From Aldrovandia affinis (lineage: Eukaryota > Chordata > Actinopteri > Notacanthiformes > Halosauridae), in NCBI GenBank assembly GCA_029706075.1, contig JAINUG010000055.1, positions 186,001-250,000 on the forward strand: a stretch of DNA of 64,000 nucleotides, read 5' to 3'. Below the pieces are notes generated by a model. The model was given only the letters and a program-made list of their open reading frames with translations, made no database searches and was not told the origin of the DNA. Below, piece by piece: positions 1-11,398 of the stretch. The number at the start of each line of letters is the position of its first letter. The stretch's first letter is position 1. The translations under genes and the position numbers were made by a program.

Positions 1-720
1 TCTTTTTCTTCCATCTTTGAACATTGACCGTTGAGTTTGAGACTGTTTCCATGTTTGTCGCGACAGTAACCACACTGTTGTCATTCCATCTAACAAGAAA
101 TGTTCCTTTTTTAACAAGGAATTCAGATTCCCCTCTTTCCCTTCTCTTGAATCTCGGAGCTGGTGTCAGCGGGACACCAAAGAGACGGTTTTCACGGAGT
201 GTGCCGCAGCTTCCATAGCCCCTCTTGCACATCTCATCAATCAATGACAAACTTGTAAAGAGATTATCATGATAAAATTTGCATCCAGGTGGGACATTAG
301 CTTTCTCAGCCAAGCCAAGAACAACACTCGGTCTTTGACCCAGGCCAGTTTCAGCCAGTCATGTGTAGGTCCCTGCATATGGCTCCATCTGATAGACAAA
401 GCCGGATGATGATGCAAGGCTCCATATCTTGTAGCCAAAGCGTATTGGCTTTCCCTTGATAAATTGCTTGCATCCATGTCTGCCGAGGTACTCGATCATC
501 ATCTCATCCACAGACAGATGTTCCACAATTGGCACTGCTTTGTTGATTTTGTTGAGCTCCTCAAAAATTGGACGTACCTTGAAGAAAGGGTCATCTGTAC
601 TTTTGGTGTTGTCCACCACATGTACAGAAGCCATGATGCTTTTATTCTGGCATTGGAGAGATCGTCATCTTCTGACCAGAGAAGACGTCGACGCGGAACA
701 GAGTTGTAACCAGAGGTCAA
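1..720 (-). pseudogene. piggyBac-type transposase remnant
   Basis: Minus-strand frames match the catalytic core of piggyBac (PGBD-like) transposases: RRRLLWSEDDDLSNARIKAS, then FFKVRPIFEELNKINKAVPI, LSVDEMMIEYLGRHG, KPIRFGYKIWSLAS, FYHDNLFTSLSLIDE, RGYGSCGTLREN and LVRWNDNSVVTVATNMETVS. The DDD-type Asp in VDEMM and the HDN motif are visible. A frameshift near 634-645 and an in-frame TGA near 357 disable it. The C-terminal part runs off the left edge. This is a decayed copy. Confidence 0.88.
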
Positions 721-1604
721 AAGTATGCTATAGAATGTAAGCAGCTCATCTTCCCCCAGATTGAGTGAGGTTGTACACTAGACAGCTAAAATGAATTACA
801 CATTGCCTCACAAATCAGCAAAAACATTTAAACTAATCAGTAAACACTACAGTACTAATGTACCATTGTCTTACTATAAATCAGCATTTTGCAAGAGGGC
901 GCCTGGATGAAACAAGAGGGTGCAGCACCCTTGTTACCACGTTTAGAAAAAACCCTGCTAGGCATTATACTGGATACTACTTTCATATGTATCCGTAACA
1001 TTGATGCAGATGTCATCCTTATACTGTTTTAATCAAGAAAATATGAATTATGTTGATCAATAACCTAAATTAGTTAATCCTTGATACAATATGCCTCATT
1101 TACACCTTGACTATATACTTAAAAGGGATTTGCCCACCGGCCATTTTAGTTGCCGGGCGCATTTCCGAGTAAATATACAAAACAATATTGAACTTACATA
1201 AGATGTCTTTAGTTTGGCTGTTACTAGAGATGTTGCTTAATAGGAAACTACAAAAACATCACCAAAAAATACTTCAATTTTACCTTTTATTTGGAAGCTT
1301 CGCCTCTGCCATTCCCGCCCAGAAATCGTAGCAGGAAGTAAAAATGCCTCAACATGACCAGAAAGAAGTGTATTTTTCAGGAAGTTGTTTCAAGCTCTTC
1401 CTAAGTTGCATGCCAGTTGTTTTTAAAGCATCTATAGCCCTCCAAAAAATATTCACAGATGGAAAAAGAGAGGTAGAGACTTCGGCAACCTTAGTTGCCG
1501 GTGCGATAAAACTGGATAATTGGTTAATTTATAACATTTGGGCACCTGCAACCTGTCACAGGTGATTTTAATTACACTGAAAACGAGAATCTATTTCCTC
1601 CAAC
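721..1604. other. Non-coding, no recognised feature
   Basis: AT-rich sequence between the piggyBac remnant and the hAT element. An imperfect hairpin (caagagggtgc...gcacccttgt) sits near 903-925. It may include the piggyBac 5' end, but no terminal repeat was identified. Confidence 0.5.
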
Positions 1605-2688
1605 CAGGGCCGTGCACAGACATTTTGGAGGGCAGGGGCTAAAGCAAAAAAAAGGGCACTCACCCCACCGACATGCACTATTCCCACCCCGATGTTGTAA
1701 TGAGTAATGATAAGATTCTAGATCAGCACTCCTCCTCTGACATGCTTGATACATAAGCCCCCTGCATTTGGGGATTCAAAACTTCCTTCTGTTTTCATGT
1801 TCTGTATCGTTTTGTTACACTGCATATATTTTATAAATGAGACATATGGTACAACTACTGAACTACAGTTTGATTTTAGTAACATGTTTTTGAGCATCAC
1901 ACTGAGAGGAAAAGAAACCAGTATTATATTATATTCAAAAACGCACGCACGTACGCGCGATTGATTGATTGAAACTTTTATTTTAACAGGGAAACACACT
2001 GCTACAAGCCCAAACAATAATACACTTTTAAACATCATGTTTTTAGAAAACTAGCTGTAAAGAAAAGGGGGTGACTACACTAAACTAGCAAAACTATGCA
2101 AAACGTAACTACCTGCTTCAGAAATTAATTGCATATTTGTAAGTTGTCCTGCATGATGGAGATAACGTCGTTTTAATGATAATTAGACTAGCTTACTTGC
2201 TCGCGAGTACCGAGGCTAGTAACGACAAAATTACAGCATGAAGATGGTAAGTCCTACTGATCTACTTCATAGTTTTTTTTACGGATATATACTGTAACAT
2301 AAAAAGTAAGTAAGTGTTTTTTAATCGTGGTTTCATAATTAACAGTGCCTACCTGAGTGATATCAGTCACCGTAACCGAACTGGGGCTGGGGATGCGGTG
2401 GTTTTCATGACAAGTTGTATTCGGAATGTCGGAAGATGCGACGTTGATTGATTGATTGAGACAAAACCATTTGGAAGGCGGGGGGGATTGGAGAGTGGAG
2501 TACTTTTTAAATTGATACGGTGTATTTTTTCATGGATACTACTATACATTTCCCCCTTTATATTTGATAGAATTTCAATAACAAATAAAGAAAAAATAAA
2601 ATACAATTAACACCAGCCAAAAAAAGGCTCTGAGGGCAAAAGGGCAGGGGCTCAAGCCCCCCTTGAGCCCTATCTGTGCACGTGCCTG
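1605..2688. mobile_element. Non-autonomous hAT element with 8-bp TSD
   Basis: Begins CAGGGCCGTGCACAGA and ends TCTGTGCACGTGCCTG, imperfect inverted termini of hAT type. It is flanked by a perfect 8-bp duplication, CCTCCAAC, at 1597-1604 and 2689-2696. Length 1084 bp. Subterminal GGGCAGGGGCT motifs also occur inverted at both ends. No transposase is visible, so it was mobilised in trans. The intact duplication suggests a fairly recent insertion. Confidence 0.92.
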
Positions 2689-3288
2689 CCTCCAACCAAA
2701 TTTATTTAAATTGTTCTAAAGGGTGCCAATAATTGTGTCATGGCCACTTTTCAATTTTGAAGCCATAAAATATTTTTTTCAATTTGTATTATTATTGATC
2801 ATGTGCTGTTGTAAATTAACGTGTGAACACCAAAAGTTATTTCCATTTTGCCCACGACTGCACGTGCCCTGTACAATTATGCATTTTATTTGTCTGTTAA
2901 TATTGCTGGAATATTAACAGAGTGATACACACCAGAAAAAACACCTGAAAACACCTCTGATTCGAGGTGGCATTAAAACGTATACATTTTCTCAAATATG
3001 TAGTTCATGTATATATACACAATACAGTACCATCCCAAATTATTCACACCCTTGATAAAGATGAGCAAAGAAGGCTGTATATAATACAGATAATTAACTA
3101 TATTGTACTTATTTGTAATTAATTAAGAAAAAGCTTTAGAGATATTATTTTTATTTGACATTATAGATTATTTTGTGTTGATCAGTGGCAAGAATTCCCA
3201 ATTAAATCCATTTTGATTCCATGAAGTAAGAAAATAAAATGTGAAAAATCCTAAAGGGGATGAATACTATTTATACCCACTGTATATA

Positions 3289-3920
3289 CAGAGGGTAGAC
3301 AAATTAATGGAAACAATAAAACAATATATGAATATTTATTTACTAATAAGGATTTGGGCCACCCTTTGCCTTCAGAACAGCTTCAATCTTTCATGGATTA
3401 TGTTGTTATACAAGTTTCCAGTTGCATATTGGACCATTCTTCAAGAAGGAAAGCTTCCAATCTACTCTGCACTCTTCAATGATGTGGTCTGGTGATTGGA
3501 GAGGCCATGGAAAGTGTTTGACTTCATCTTGGTGTTCATGAAACCACTCTTGAATCCGTTTAGTTAATGGCTTCGTATTCCATGGCCATGTTATTAAGAG
3601 TAATAATCGGACCTAATGATTTCCACAAGATGGCTGCCCATACCATAACAGATCCACCAGATGTAGGAAAAAGAGTAAAAGATGACTCATCAGACCATAT
3701 TACTTTCTTCCACTGCTCAGAATTCCAAGTTTTGTGCTCATTACACCAGGTTATGCATTGTTGTGCATTGGCCTTGGTTACAAACGGTTTCTGAATGGTA
3801 ACCCTACCAGCTTTGTGAAGCTCACGATGTACAGTTTTTTTTTTGAGACGAGGTCAGAGGTGTAGATTCAGTTCTGTAGTAATTTGAGGCTGTTTTGTGG
3901 TTTTCACAATTCACAGAAAA
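3289..3920 (-). mobile_element. Nested Tc1 fragment, opposite orientation
   Basis: Starts at a TA with CAGAGGGTAGACAAATTAAT, a Tc1-type end. The minus strand reads RELHKAGRVTIQKPFVTKAN, then WKKVIWSDESSFTLF and GSVMVWAAI with stops and deletions, a transposase of a different Tc1 family from its host. The right end is not clear because it merges into the host element around 3920. Confidence 0.75.
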
Positions 3921-3959
3921 AGGCGTCTTGAATTCGTCACTACATCTGAACTACGTACA

Positions 3960-4405
3960 ATTGGAACCATGTCTTGTGGTCAGATTAAACTAAAATCAAG
4001 TTATTTGGACATGCACATCAGTGTTATGTTTGGCATCCAAAGAATGCAAATAATGTTGAAAAGCACCTCATGCCTATGGTGAAACATGGTGGTGGATCTT
4101 TAATGCTTTGGGGTTGTTTTGCATCCACAGGCAAGGGGGCCCTTATTAAAGTAGATGGAACCATGAACTCCAGAATGTCCCAAGACATTTTGTCCAAAAA
4201 CCTTGTTCCCTCTGCCAGGAAGCTACACCTTGGTCGCAGATGGGCCTTCCAAAAAGAAAATGATCCCAAACATATGTCCAAAGCAACTAAGAAATGGCTG
4301 ACAGAGCACAGGATCAATGTCCTGACATGGCCATCTCAGTCTCCAGACCTGAATCCAATTGAAAATTTGTGGTTTGAACTCAAAAAAGCAGTCCACAAAC
4401 GTTAA
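3960..4405 (+). pseudogene. Tc1 transposase catalytic-domain remnant
   Basis: Reads NWNHVLWSD, an in-frame TAA where Glu is expected, then TKIKLFGHAHQCYVWHPKNA, MPMVKHGGGSLMLWGCFAS and WPSQSPDLNPIENLWFELKK. The first Asp and the last Glu of the DD34E triad are present. The middle motif is KENDPKH instead of QDNDPKH, so the second catalytic Asp is lost. Dead copy. Confidence 0.9.
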
Positions 4406-5146
4406 CCCAAGAATCTGAAGGAACTAGAACAATTCTGCATGGAGGAATCATTGAGGATTCCCCCCAAGAAGTTCCATAACTTCGTTTGACACTACAGAAG
4501 GTGACTACTTGCTGTTATAATGGCCAAGGGAGGAACCACAAAGTATTGATAACAGGGGTGTGAATATTTGTGATTCTTGATTTTTCTGGGAAAAAAATAT
4601 TATTTGTGAACCATTCGATTGTGGTTCGTGCCAATGCATTATTATTAAAGATTATTATTTTCTGCATTTTGTAAGCATAAAATAAAGGTAATTACTTATA
4701 TAGTTTATTTTATACAATCTCTTTTGTTCATCTTTATCAAGGGTGTGAATAAAAATGGAGTCTACTGTATATATACAGGCAGGGTTGGGTTGTAACGGAA
4801 TACATGTAACGGCGTTACGTAATCAGAATACAAAAATCAAGTAACTGTATTCAGCTCGCGTTACATTTGAAAAACGAGTAATCTGAATACAGTTACTTTA
4901 ATAAACCTGAAGTGAATACATTTTGGATTACTTCTTGGAATTCTTGGTGGAAAGTTTTCCTTACAAACATTAATGAGCTGATATTCATTACTAAAGTTAC
5001 AGCATGAAATCATCACGCCTACATGATTATCATCACACAGCTCACGAAAACTACAGCCGCTGCACAGAACCAAAAAACTGCGTTAAAAAAAATGCGTTTA
5101 AAAAAAAGCGCGCGCCCACACTCAGACAAACATTGATAGGGACAAG

Positions 5147-5332
5147 ATGGAAGAAAAGTCAGATTTTAGTTTGTGGCGTTATCGACACAATTTCCAGTTT
5201 AAAGAAGAACATGGGAAAAATCTGTCGGTCCAGTGTACCTTGTGTCTTCCAGGAATAAAGATACTGTCGGCATCAAAGGACTCGACTTCGAATCTGGAAA
5301 AGCACTTGGTACTCCAAGTCGACGTTAGCTAA
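5147..5332 (+). pseudogene. hAT transposase N-terminal BED zinc-finger fragment
   Basis: Sixty-one residues beginning MEEKSDFSLWRYRHNFQF. QCTLC followed by STSNLEKHL fits the C-x2-C...H pattern of a BED finger, the DNA-binding domain of hAT transposases. The catalytic domain is absent; the frame ends soon after the finger. Confidence 0.75.
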
Positions 5333-5651
5333 CCTTCAGTTTAATGAACACAGTTCTGCAGTAATTTGCTGTTACCTGACCTTAGCCTACGGTTTGAGGC
5401 ATCGCATTAACTGCTCTGCTAATTTTATACTGCTTTCTTTATTGTTGAAACGATGACATTTTATTTTATTCTTTTTATTTTTCCCAGTTTTCTCCCAATT
5501 TGGTAGACAATTGTACTCTACTATACGTCAATTACGTTATGCACTGCCGAGCATTCGCCGCTACACAGCCCGCCAACACTGGAACTTTTCTAAGCCATAT
5601 CCCTTACAAGTCGCTGTTATTCCAGTGCCAAAAAAGTTTCAAAAGTTATTA

Positions 5652-5802
5652 TAATATACGCCATTTAGCAGACGCTTTTATCCAAAGCGACTTACAGTAG
5701 TGAATGCATACATTTTCAGTATATGTGGCCCCAGTGGGGATTGAACCCACAACCTAAGCGTTGCCAACGCTGTGCTCTACCAACTGAGCCACAGAGAACC
5801 AC
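5652..5802 (-). repeat. tRNA-derived SINE with L2-type tail
   Basis: Minus strand begins GGTTCTCTGTGGCTCAGTTG and carries a tRNA-like head with box A (TGGCTCAGTTGG) and box B (GGTTCAATCCC). The anticodon loop TTGGCAA gives GGC, suggesting tRNA-Ala origin. The 3' tail at 5663-5695 matches the 3' end of the LINE at 39 kb with two differences in 33 bases, so the LINE family probably mobilised it. Confidence 0.85.
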
Positions 5803-6139
5803 AATTACATTGTTTCAGATGCTGTGTTTGAGTTATGCTCATGATGAGCCATCAAAACAGTAAAAGAACTTGCCTTTCAATATCCCTTTGCTTTTTATTA
5901 TGATTAATTTTGAATCTGTCCATTCTAATTCCATAACATGTTAATGACGACGACTACAAAAAAAAAATGCAGATACAATGTTGCATATATTTAGCTAAAT
6001 TGACATCTCAAATGTATTAGTGTTTATTATTAAATGAACAGAAGCTGACCTGACCTCAACACAGTGGAAAGTTGAACATGACATCCTTTTTCAAAGTGTA
6101 AAGCATAATAACTATTTAAATGTATTACTGATCAAATAA

Positions 6140-6250
6140 AAAAGTGAACATGGCGTGTGCAAAAGTTTGAGCACCCTTTTAGTACTAAGTAGCACCACCT
6201 TTGGCTATATAACAGCTTCCCAATGTCTCCTGTACCCCAAAACATACCCA
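6140..6250 (-). repeat. Tc1 end remnant
   Basis: CAAAAGTTTGAGCACCCTTT and CCACCTTTGGCTATATAACA resemble the terminal and 3' coding sequence of Tc1 elements such as the one at 28.4 kb. No second end was found. Confidence 0.5.
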
Positions 6251-6420
6251 TCTGTGATGGAAAAAGTAAGTAATCCAAAAGTATTCTAAAAGTAATCTGA
6301 TTACGTTACTTTTTTGAGACATGTAACTGTATTCGTATCGGATTACTTTCAGAGCCGTGTAATCAGTATTCAGGCACTAATTACATTTACAAAGTAACCC
6401 TCCCAACCCTGTATACAGGT

Positions 6421-6427
6421 ATATACA

Positions 6428-6458
<31 letters not shown>
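6421..6458. repeat. (TA)n microsatellite
   Basis: Run of alternating TA between a hAT and a Tc1 element. TA repeats are preferred Tc1 targets. Confidence 0.9.
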
Positions 6459-6461
<3 letters not shown>

Positions 6462-6595
6462 TCAGCGGAGACTTTATTAGGTACACCTGCTCATTAATGC
6501 AATTATCTAGTCAGCCAATCATGTGGCAGCAACTCAATGCATAAAAGCATGCAGACATGGTCAAGAGGTTCAGTTGTTGTTCAGACCAAAAATGA

Positions 6596-6800
6596 ATGGA
6601 GAAGAAATGTGATCTAAGTGACTTTAACCGTGGAATGATTGTTGGTGCCAGACGGGGTGGTGTGAGTATCTCAGAAACTGCTGATCTCATGGGATTTTCA
6701 CGCACAACAGTTTCTGGAGTTTATAGAGAATGGTGCAAAAAACAAAAAACATCCAGTGAGCGTGTTAGGTTCACAAATTCAAAAGACCTTCAAAGAGGAT
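6596..6800 (+). pseudogene. Tc1 transposase N-terminal helix-turn-helix part
   Basis: MEKKCDLSDFNRGMIVGARR, then SISETADLMGFSRTTVSGVY: a PAIRED-like helix-turn-helix with the FSRTTVS recognition helix. The frame ends in the inserted segment after about 68 residues. The C-terminal half resumes near 7130. Confidence 0.85.
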
Positions 6801-7129
6801 AGAGAACACTTGCACCAAATGAGAAAACAGAACATTCAACCAAAATCAACAGAGTTTATTTAACCAAATGCATTCAGGGTTCACTGCCTCCCTGCCAGGC
6901 AATGAACAACTCATTTCCGGCGGATTTCTCTCTTATACACAATACTTCCATGTCAGATGCATTAGCCTCGCCCATATAACAGTCACAGTTATTTTCCCCA
7001 TCTCTGACAGAACCTCGTAATCTTTTTTGGCAGGCCCGCGCTGATCCTGAGACTGTGGCGGTTTAGCTAGCTCACTGCAAACAGATTTAGTCAAAACATG
7101 TGAAGTTATTCAGAAACACTTTTAAACAC

Positions 7130-7963
7130 AGAATTTCTCTATCAAGCGGCAGTTCTGTGGGTGAAAAAAAACCTTGTTAATGAGAGCAGTCAGAGGAGAA
7201 TGGCCAGACTGGTTCAAGCTGACAGGAAGTCGACAGTAACTCAAATAACCACGCGTTGCAACAATGGTATGCAGAAGAGCATATTTGAATGTACAACACG
7301 TTGAACCTTGGAGTGGATGGGCTACAGCAGCAGAAGACCACACCGGGTTCCACTCCTGTCAGCTAAGAACAGGGAAGTGAGGCTACAGTGGGCACAGGCT
7401 CACCAAAACTGGACAGTTGAAGATTGGAAAACGTTGCCTGGTCTGACGAATTTCAATTTCTGTTGGGACATGCAAATGGTAGGGTCAGAATTTGGCGTAA
7501 ACAACATGAATCCATGCATCCATCCTGCCTTGTGTCAATGGTTCAGGCTGGTGGTGATGGTGTAATGGTGTGGAGAATGTTTTCTTGGCACACATTAGGC
7601 CCCTTAATACCAATTGAGCATTGTTTAAATGCCACAGCCTATCCGAGTCTCCTTGCTGATCACGTGCATCCCTTTATGGCCACAGTCTACCCATCTTCTA
7701 ATAGCTACTTCCAGCAGGATAATGAGCACAAAGCACACGTCATCTCAAGCTGGTTCCACGAACATGACAATGGGTTCAGTGTACTCCAATGGCCTCCACC
7801 AGATCTCAGTCCAATAGAGCACCTTTGGGATGTGGTGGAATGGGAGATTCGCACCATGAATGTGCAGTCGACAAATCTGCAGCAACTGCATGATGCTATC
7901 ATGTCAACATGGACCAGAATCTCTGAGGAATGTTTCCAGCACCTTGTTGAATCCATGCCATGA
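7130..7963 (+). pseudogene. Tc1 transposase catalytic part
   Basis: From 7424 the frame is open for 179 residues to the natural C-terminus. It includes VAWSDEFQF (first Asp), GVMVWRMFSW, YFQQDNEHKAHV (second Asp) and LSPIEHLWDV (Glu). The D-to-E spacing is 32 residues rather than 34 because the usual PSQSPDL is shortened to PPPDL. Upstream, 7130-7423 is also transposase-like but carries a stop and a frame change. Confidence 0.88.
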
Positions 7964-8049
7964 ATGATTCAGGCTGTTCTGGGGGCAAAGGGGGATCCTA
8001 CCCAGTACTAGAAAGGTGTACCTAATAAAGTGGCCACTGAATGTATATA

Positions 8050-8460
8050 TACACAGGTAGTAGCCATGGGAGCAGTCCAGCCCCAGTGTTTGTCAGCCTT
8101 GTCCTGCAGGATCAGCTGCCATTTCCCCTGCTCTAAAAGGTGGAAATACTTGGGTAAATGAGGGACCCAAAGTATATTGAAAGCAGGTGCTTCCACACAG
8201 GTAATGTTCCTGAGTTAAGGAAACAATTAGCATGGAAGGAAAGGAAACACTTGAGGAAACGAAGGGTTCTGGCAGCTCTGTTATGGTGTGGGTGCATGTT
8301 CTGGCATGGTTTAGGTAAAAAAACAATAAATACCAAGCTATTCTGAGTGATCACCTTCATCCTATGGTTTCTTCCAGGATGACAATGCCCCATCCACAGG
8401 CTACAAGTGGTCTCGTGGATCCTGTACATGGCCAGATGAATTATATCCATGTTTTTTCCC
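8050..8460 (+). repeat. Decayed Tc1-type fragment (same family as 19.3 kb)
   Basis: Shares GGGTTCTGGCAGCTCTGTTA and ATCACCTTCATCCTATGG with the element at 19340-19976. Translation gives fragments of GSVMVWGC...WHGLG and QDDNAPIHR-like transposase motifs. No intact terminal repeats. Confidence 0.7.
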
Positions 8461-8859
8461 CTTGTATTTCAAGCAACACATACAGGTTTGTGTGTGTTGA
8501 TGGCCCAGTTATTTATGCTTGCTGCAACATACAGTGAGTGATTTGAAGAACTAGTGTAGTAAATGTACATACCTGCAGATGGCAATGCAACCCTATTTTG
8601 TACTTCAAATAGAGGTAAATCTGTTATTTAAATATTGTTAAAAAGCTGTTCAAGTTTATTTGCAATTCCACATGAATATATGAATTAGTTGAAAATGAAT
8701 GGATCGGAATGAGAGCACTCAAAAACAGTTGCTTTTCTGTATTTAACTTTGACTGCACAATCCCAATCTTCGATCTTTTTTAATTGACCGGAGACCAATG
8801 ACAGTATGACACTCAGTGAGAACCTCAGTGAGAATAAAGCTTCAGGAAAGCCTTCTTCC
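8461..8859. other. Non-coding, no recognised feature
   Basis: Unique-looking AT-rich sequence between a Tc1 fragment and the candidate zmynd8 3' end. Confidence 0.5.
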
Positions 8860-10183
8860 AGACCCCAAGATTTTTATTAACATTTTGTAGAAAAAAAAAG
8901 AAAAAAAATTGATGAGACAAACTTGCTCACAAAGAAATATACAGTCACTTTTTTTCTATTTTTCCTTCTTTCTTTTTTCTGTTGGGAGGATTCATACATC
9001 ACATGAAAGCACATATTAACAGTCAACACAATGGAGTTTCCAGAGCCGGCTTAGACCGATGACCACAGATCGCAGTCAGGGCCGACAAAATAGAAATACT
9101 AGATCAGGCATTCCACTGAAAGCATCAATCAAAAGTAAGCAAGCTGGGCAGCCACACTGGACTCTAAATAGGGGAGTACTCCATACGTTCATCCTTTCAG
9201 GACGTACGATATGTATCTTATACAATGTGTCCGATCTAGTAATTCTATGCTTACAGTTAAAAAAAGGCAACAGCTGACATTTTACAGTTTTATTTCCCCC
9301 CACAATGCATCTATTGATGGAACAAACATATCCTGAAGCTCACGAATCCGAGCTCCATCACTTGGAGGCGCAGCTCTTGTATAATGTTTAAAAGGCAGAA
9401 AGTGATGCACTGAGAAGTGCATATGCTTGGTAAAGAATAACAGTTGTTCATATCTCTCTTTTTTTTTATTATTTAAAAAAATTACAATTTGTAATCACTC
9501 TGCATTAAATTCTATGTATAATTTAAGATATAGGACTACTTTTTTTACTGCATCATAAAATGTATGAATATAAATCAATATTGTACATGACAGCAAAAAA
9601 GGAAAAAAAAACTAAACAAAGACCACCAAAGCCTAGCAGGAGTTCACTCTCATACATCACGTCACTCGGTCTCAGTACCATATAATACAAAACGTCAGCT
9701 TCAAAATACAACTCACTGTGCAAAAGGCATATTTACATAGTAATCACTGCCAATTACACTGTAATAATTTCCACTATGTCCTGTATAATTTAAAATAAAT
9801 AAGTAAAACAGGCCTAGGACATGTGCTAGTGTACAGAGTATGCTATACTGTACGTGTACATAAATTGAGTCCTTATTAGTTTAGAGGTCATTGGAAGGTA
9901 AGAGTAGTAGTCTGTAATGCTGGTACCGATTTTTTCTTTTTTTCTGTTGACTGCAGTTTTAATGCACACTTATGAAATGCTCATGTTTGGGGTTAATTTA
10001 AAATTCAATCATGGGATACATTTTTTGCTAGATGTGCACATTTCTATTAGATCCACCTCTGTGATTGCATTTGCCCATTGACAGTTTATTCTCAATTTAC
10101 AAGAAAGAGAGAAAGAAGAGGGAAGTAAGGTGGTCTCCAGAGCCAACGCCTCAGGTATCACGCCAAAATAATTAGAAAGAGTC
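8860..10183 (-). other. zmynd8: Candidate zmynd8 3' UTR / terminal exon
   Basis: AT-rich, repeat-free block ending on the minus strand with AATAAA at 8873-8878, followed by cleavage-site-like sequence. A very strong acceptor (TATTTTCCCTGTGCAG) would start an exon at 10183, whose first codons reach a stop within about four residues. It lies downstream of exon 20 in the gene's direction and no other gene claims it. Which donor it joins is unclear, and the link to zmynd8 is inferred from position. Confidence 0.4.
8873..8878 (-). terminator. Polyadenylation signal AATAAA (minus strand)
   Basis: TTTATT on the plus strand reads AATAAA on the minus strand, at the distal end of the candidate zmynd8 3' UTR. 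It is the best-placed canonical hexamer downstream of exon 20. Confidence 0.4.
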
Positions 10184-11398
10184 CTGCACAGGGAAAATAA
10201 GAAAATGAGGACTCTGTCGGTGAAAAGTGTGAATCTTCCGTGACTACAGAGACAGCAGTGCACAGGTGAGCTTTAAGGCCTCAGTATACTTCAAACAAAA
10301 TAGAATTTGGCGTGTTCGCACAGGCAAGATGGCGGGTTTGCAACCAAAACGAAGCGCTGCATTTGGCTTAGATCGCCACAGTGCGTGCAAGCTGGCTAGG
10401 CGAACTCCCAATACAAGTCGCCTGCAACTGGTCAACAATGTCACGTGATTGGTTGCGTTTTTAAGTAAGTCCGATTTACATCTTGTTATCGTCGTGTCCA
10501 GCTGTTCCTCTACATGTGACCCAAATGACAAAACCTTCTATCTAGCTGACATTTGTTGCTTTATGCCAGATATGGCTAACGTAGCTAGCTAGTTGCTCGC
10601 TAACATGGGCGGCTCAATTTTATGCAAAGTATAAAAGCCATCGTTGGCCACTACTACTAGCAAGCCCAGCAAAAGTTTTTTTGTTCCCTTCCAGTTTAGC
10701 AACCCATATGAATTGCTGAACATCCTTATTAAAAATTTTGCAAACTGGCTACCGCTATGAGCAAAAATTTGCCAATTGTTCGATTCTAGCTAGAAAGCTA
10801 CGTGTTAGCTAATTCAACAAGGGAAGATAATTGGCTAGCTAGTTAGCTCATCAACGTAGCTAGTTGGATATTTTCCAATAAGGTCGCTAACGTAAGCTAG
10901 TGTGTAAATATGTGTATAGATGCGACGTGTATTTGCATTCTCGGTGGATGCTTGCTATATGTTATATGTTGTCACATATAGTTGATGTTTCTATTTATAT
11001 TATGAGCTAGATAGCCCATTATGTCAGTTAGCTACATTTGCTGCTAGTTAGTTGATGATACAGTTCATAACATTTAGTCGGCTAGATAACTTGGCTATGT
11101 TTAGATATGAAAATAGCAGGTGGTTGTAAAATTTTAGACGTATTGCCGAGTAGCACTTATCTAGTAATCTGGCATACTTTTCCTACCCAATTAGAAAACT
11201 AGAACTAGTGTACTTAATGCTTAGATGGCTAGCAAGTTGCATAGCTGGGGGGAAAGGGTTGTCTGTTGTGCTGAGGGTTCAGTGCAGCGTAATCTTTATA
11301 GATGGTAAAAGGATGCGTCAATGGCTATCTGCCTCGAATGTTCGAAATGACCTAGCCTGATGTTTGCTTTGTTTTGGATTTCACCGTTGGTATTTATA

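Larger units (their letters stand above)
3025..4767 (+). mobile_element. Tc1/mariner element with nested Tc1 fragment
   Basis: Termini CAGTACCATCCC...TATTCACACCCTTGATAAAG and its inverted partner at 4730-4767, flanked by TA at 3023-3024 and 4768-4769. The right half carries a plus-strand Tc1 transposase remnant. The left half is interrupted by an oppositely oriented Tc1 fragment of another family from 3289. Confidence 0.88.
4780..6411. mobile_element. hAT element with 8-bp TSD and BED-finger fragment
   Basis: Starts CAGGGTTGGGTTGTAACGGA and ends GTAACCCTCCCAACCCTG, with perfect 8-bp duplications TATACAGG at 4772-4779 and 6412-6419. Length 1632 bp. It contains a BED-finger transposase start, an embedded tRNA-SINE, a SINE-tail fragment near 5466-5560 and a Tc1-end remnant near 6140-6250, so it was itself a target for later insertions. 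Confidence 0.92.
6459..8043 (+). mobile_element. Tc1/mariner element, nearly complete ends
   Basis: Left end CACTCAGCGGAGACTTTATT and right end AAAGTGGCCACTGAATG form inverted termini around AGGTACACCT, flanked by TA at 6457-6458 and 8044-8045. Length 1585 bp. The transposase is split by about 290 bp of foreign or rearranged sequence around 6800-7090. Confidence 0.9.

Noticed and set aside
5725..5801. Functional tRNA-Ala gene
   Set aside because: The acceptor stem does not pair fully, and the sequence runs into an L2-type tail, so it is a SINE head.
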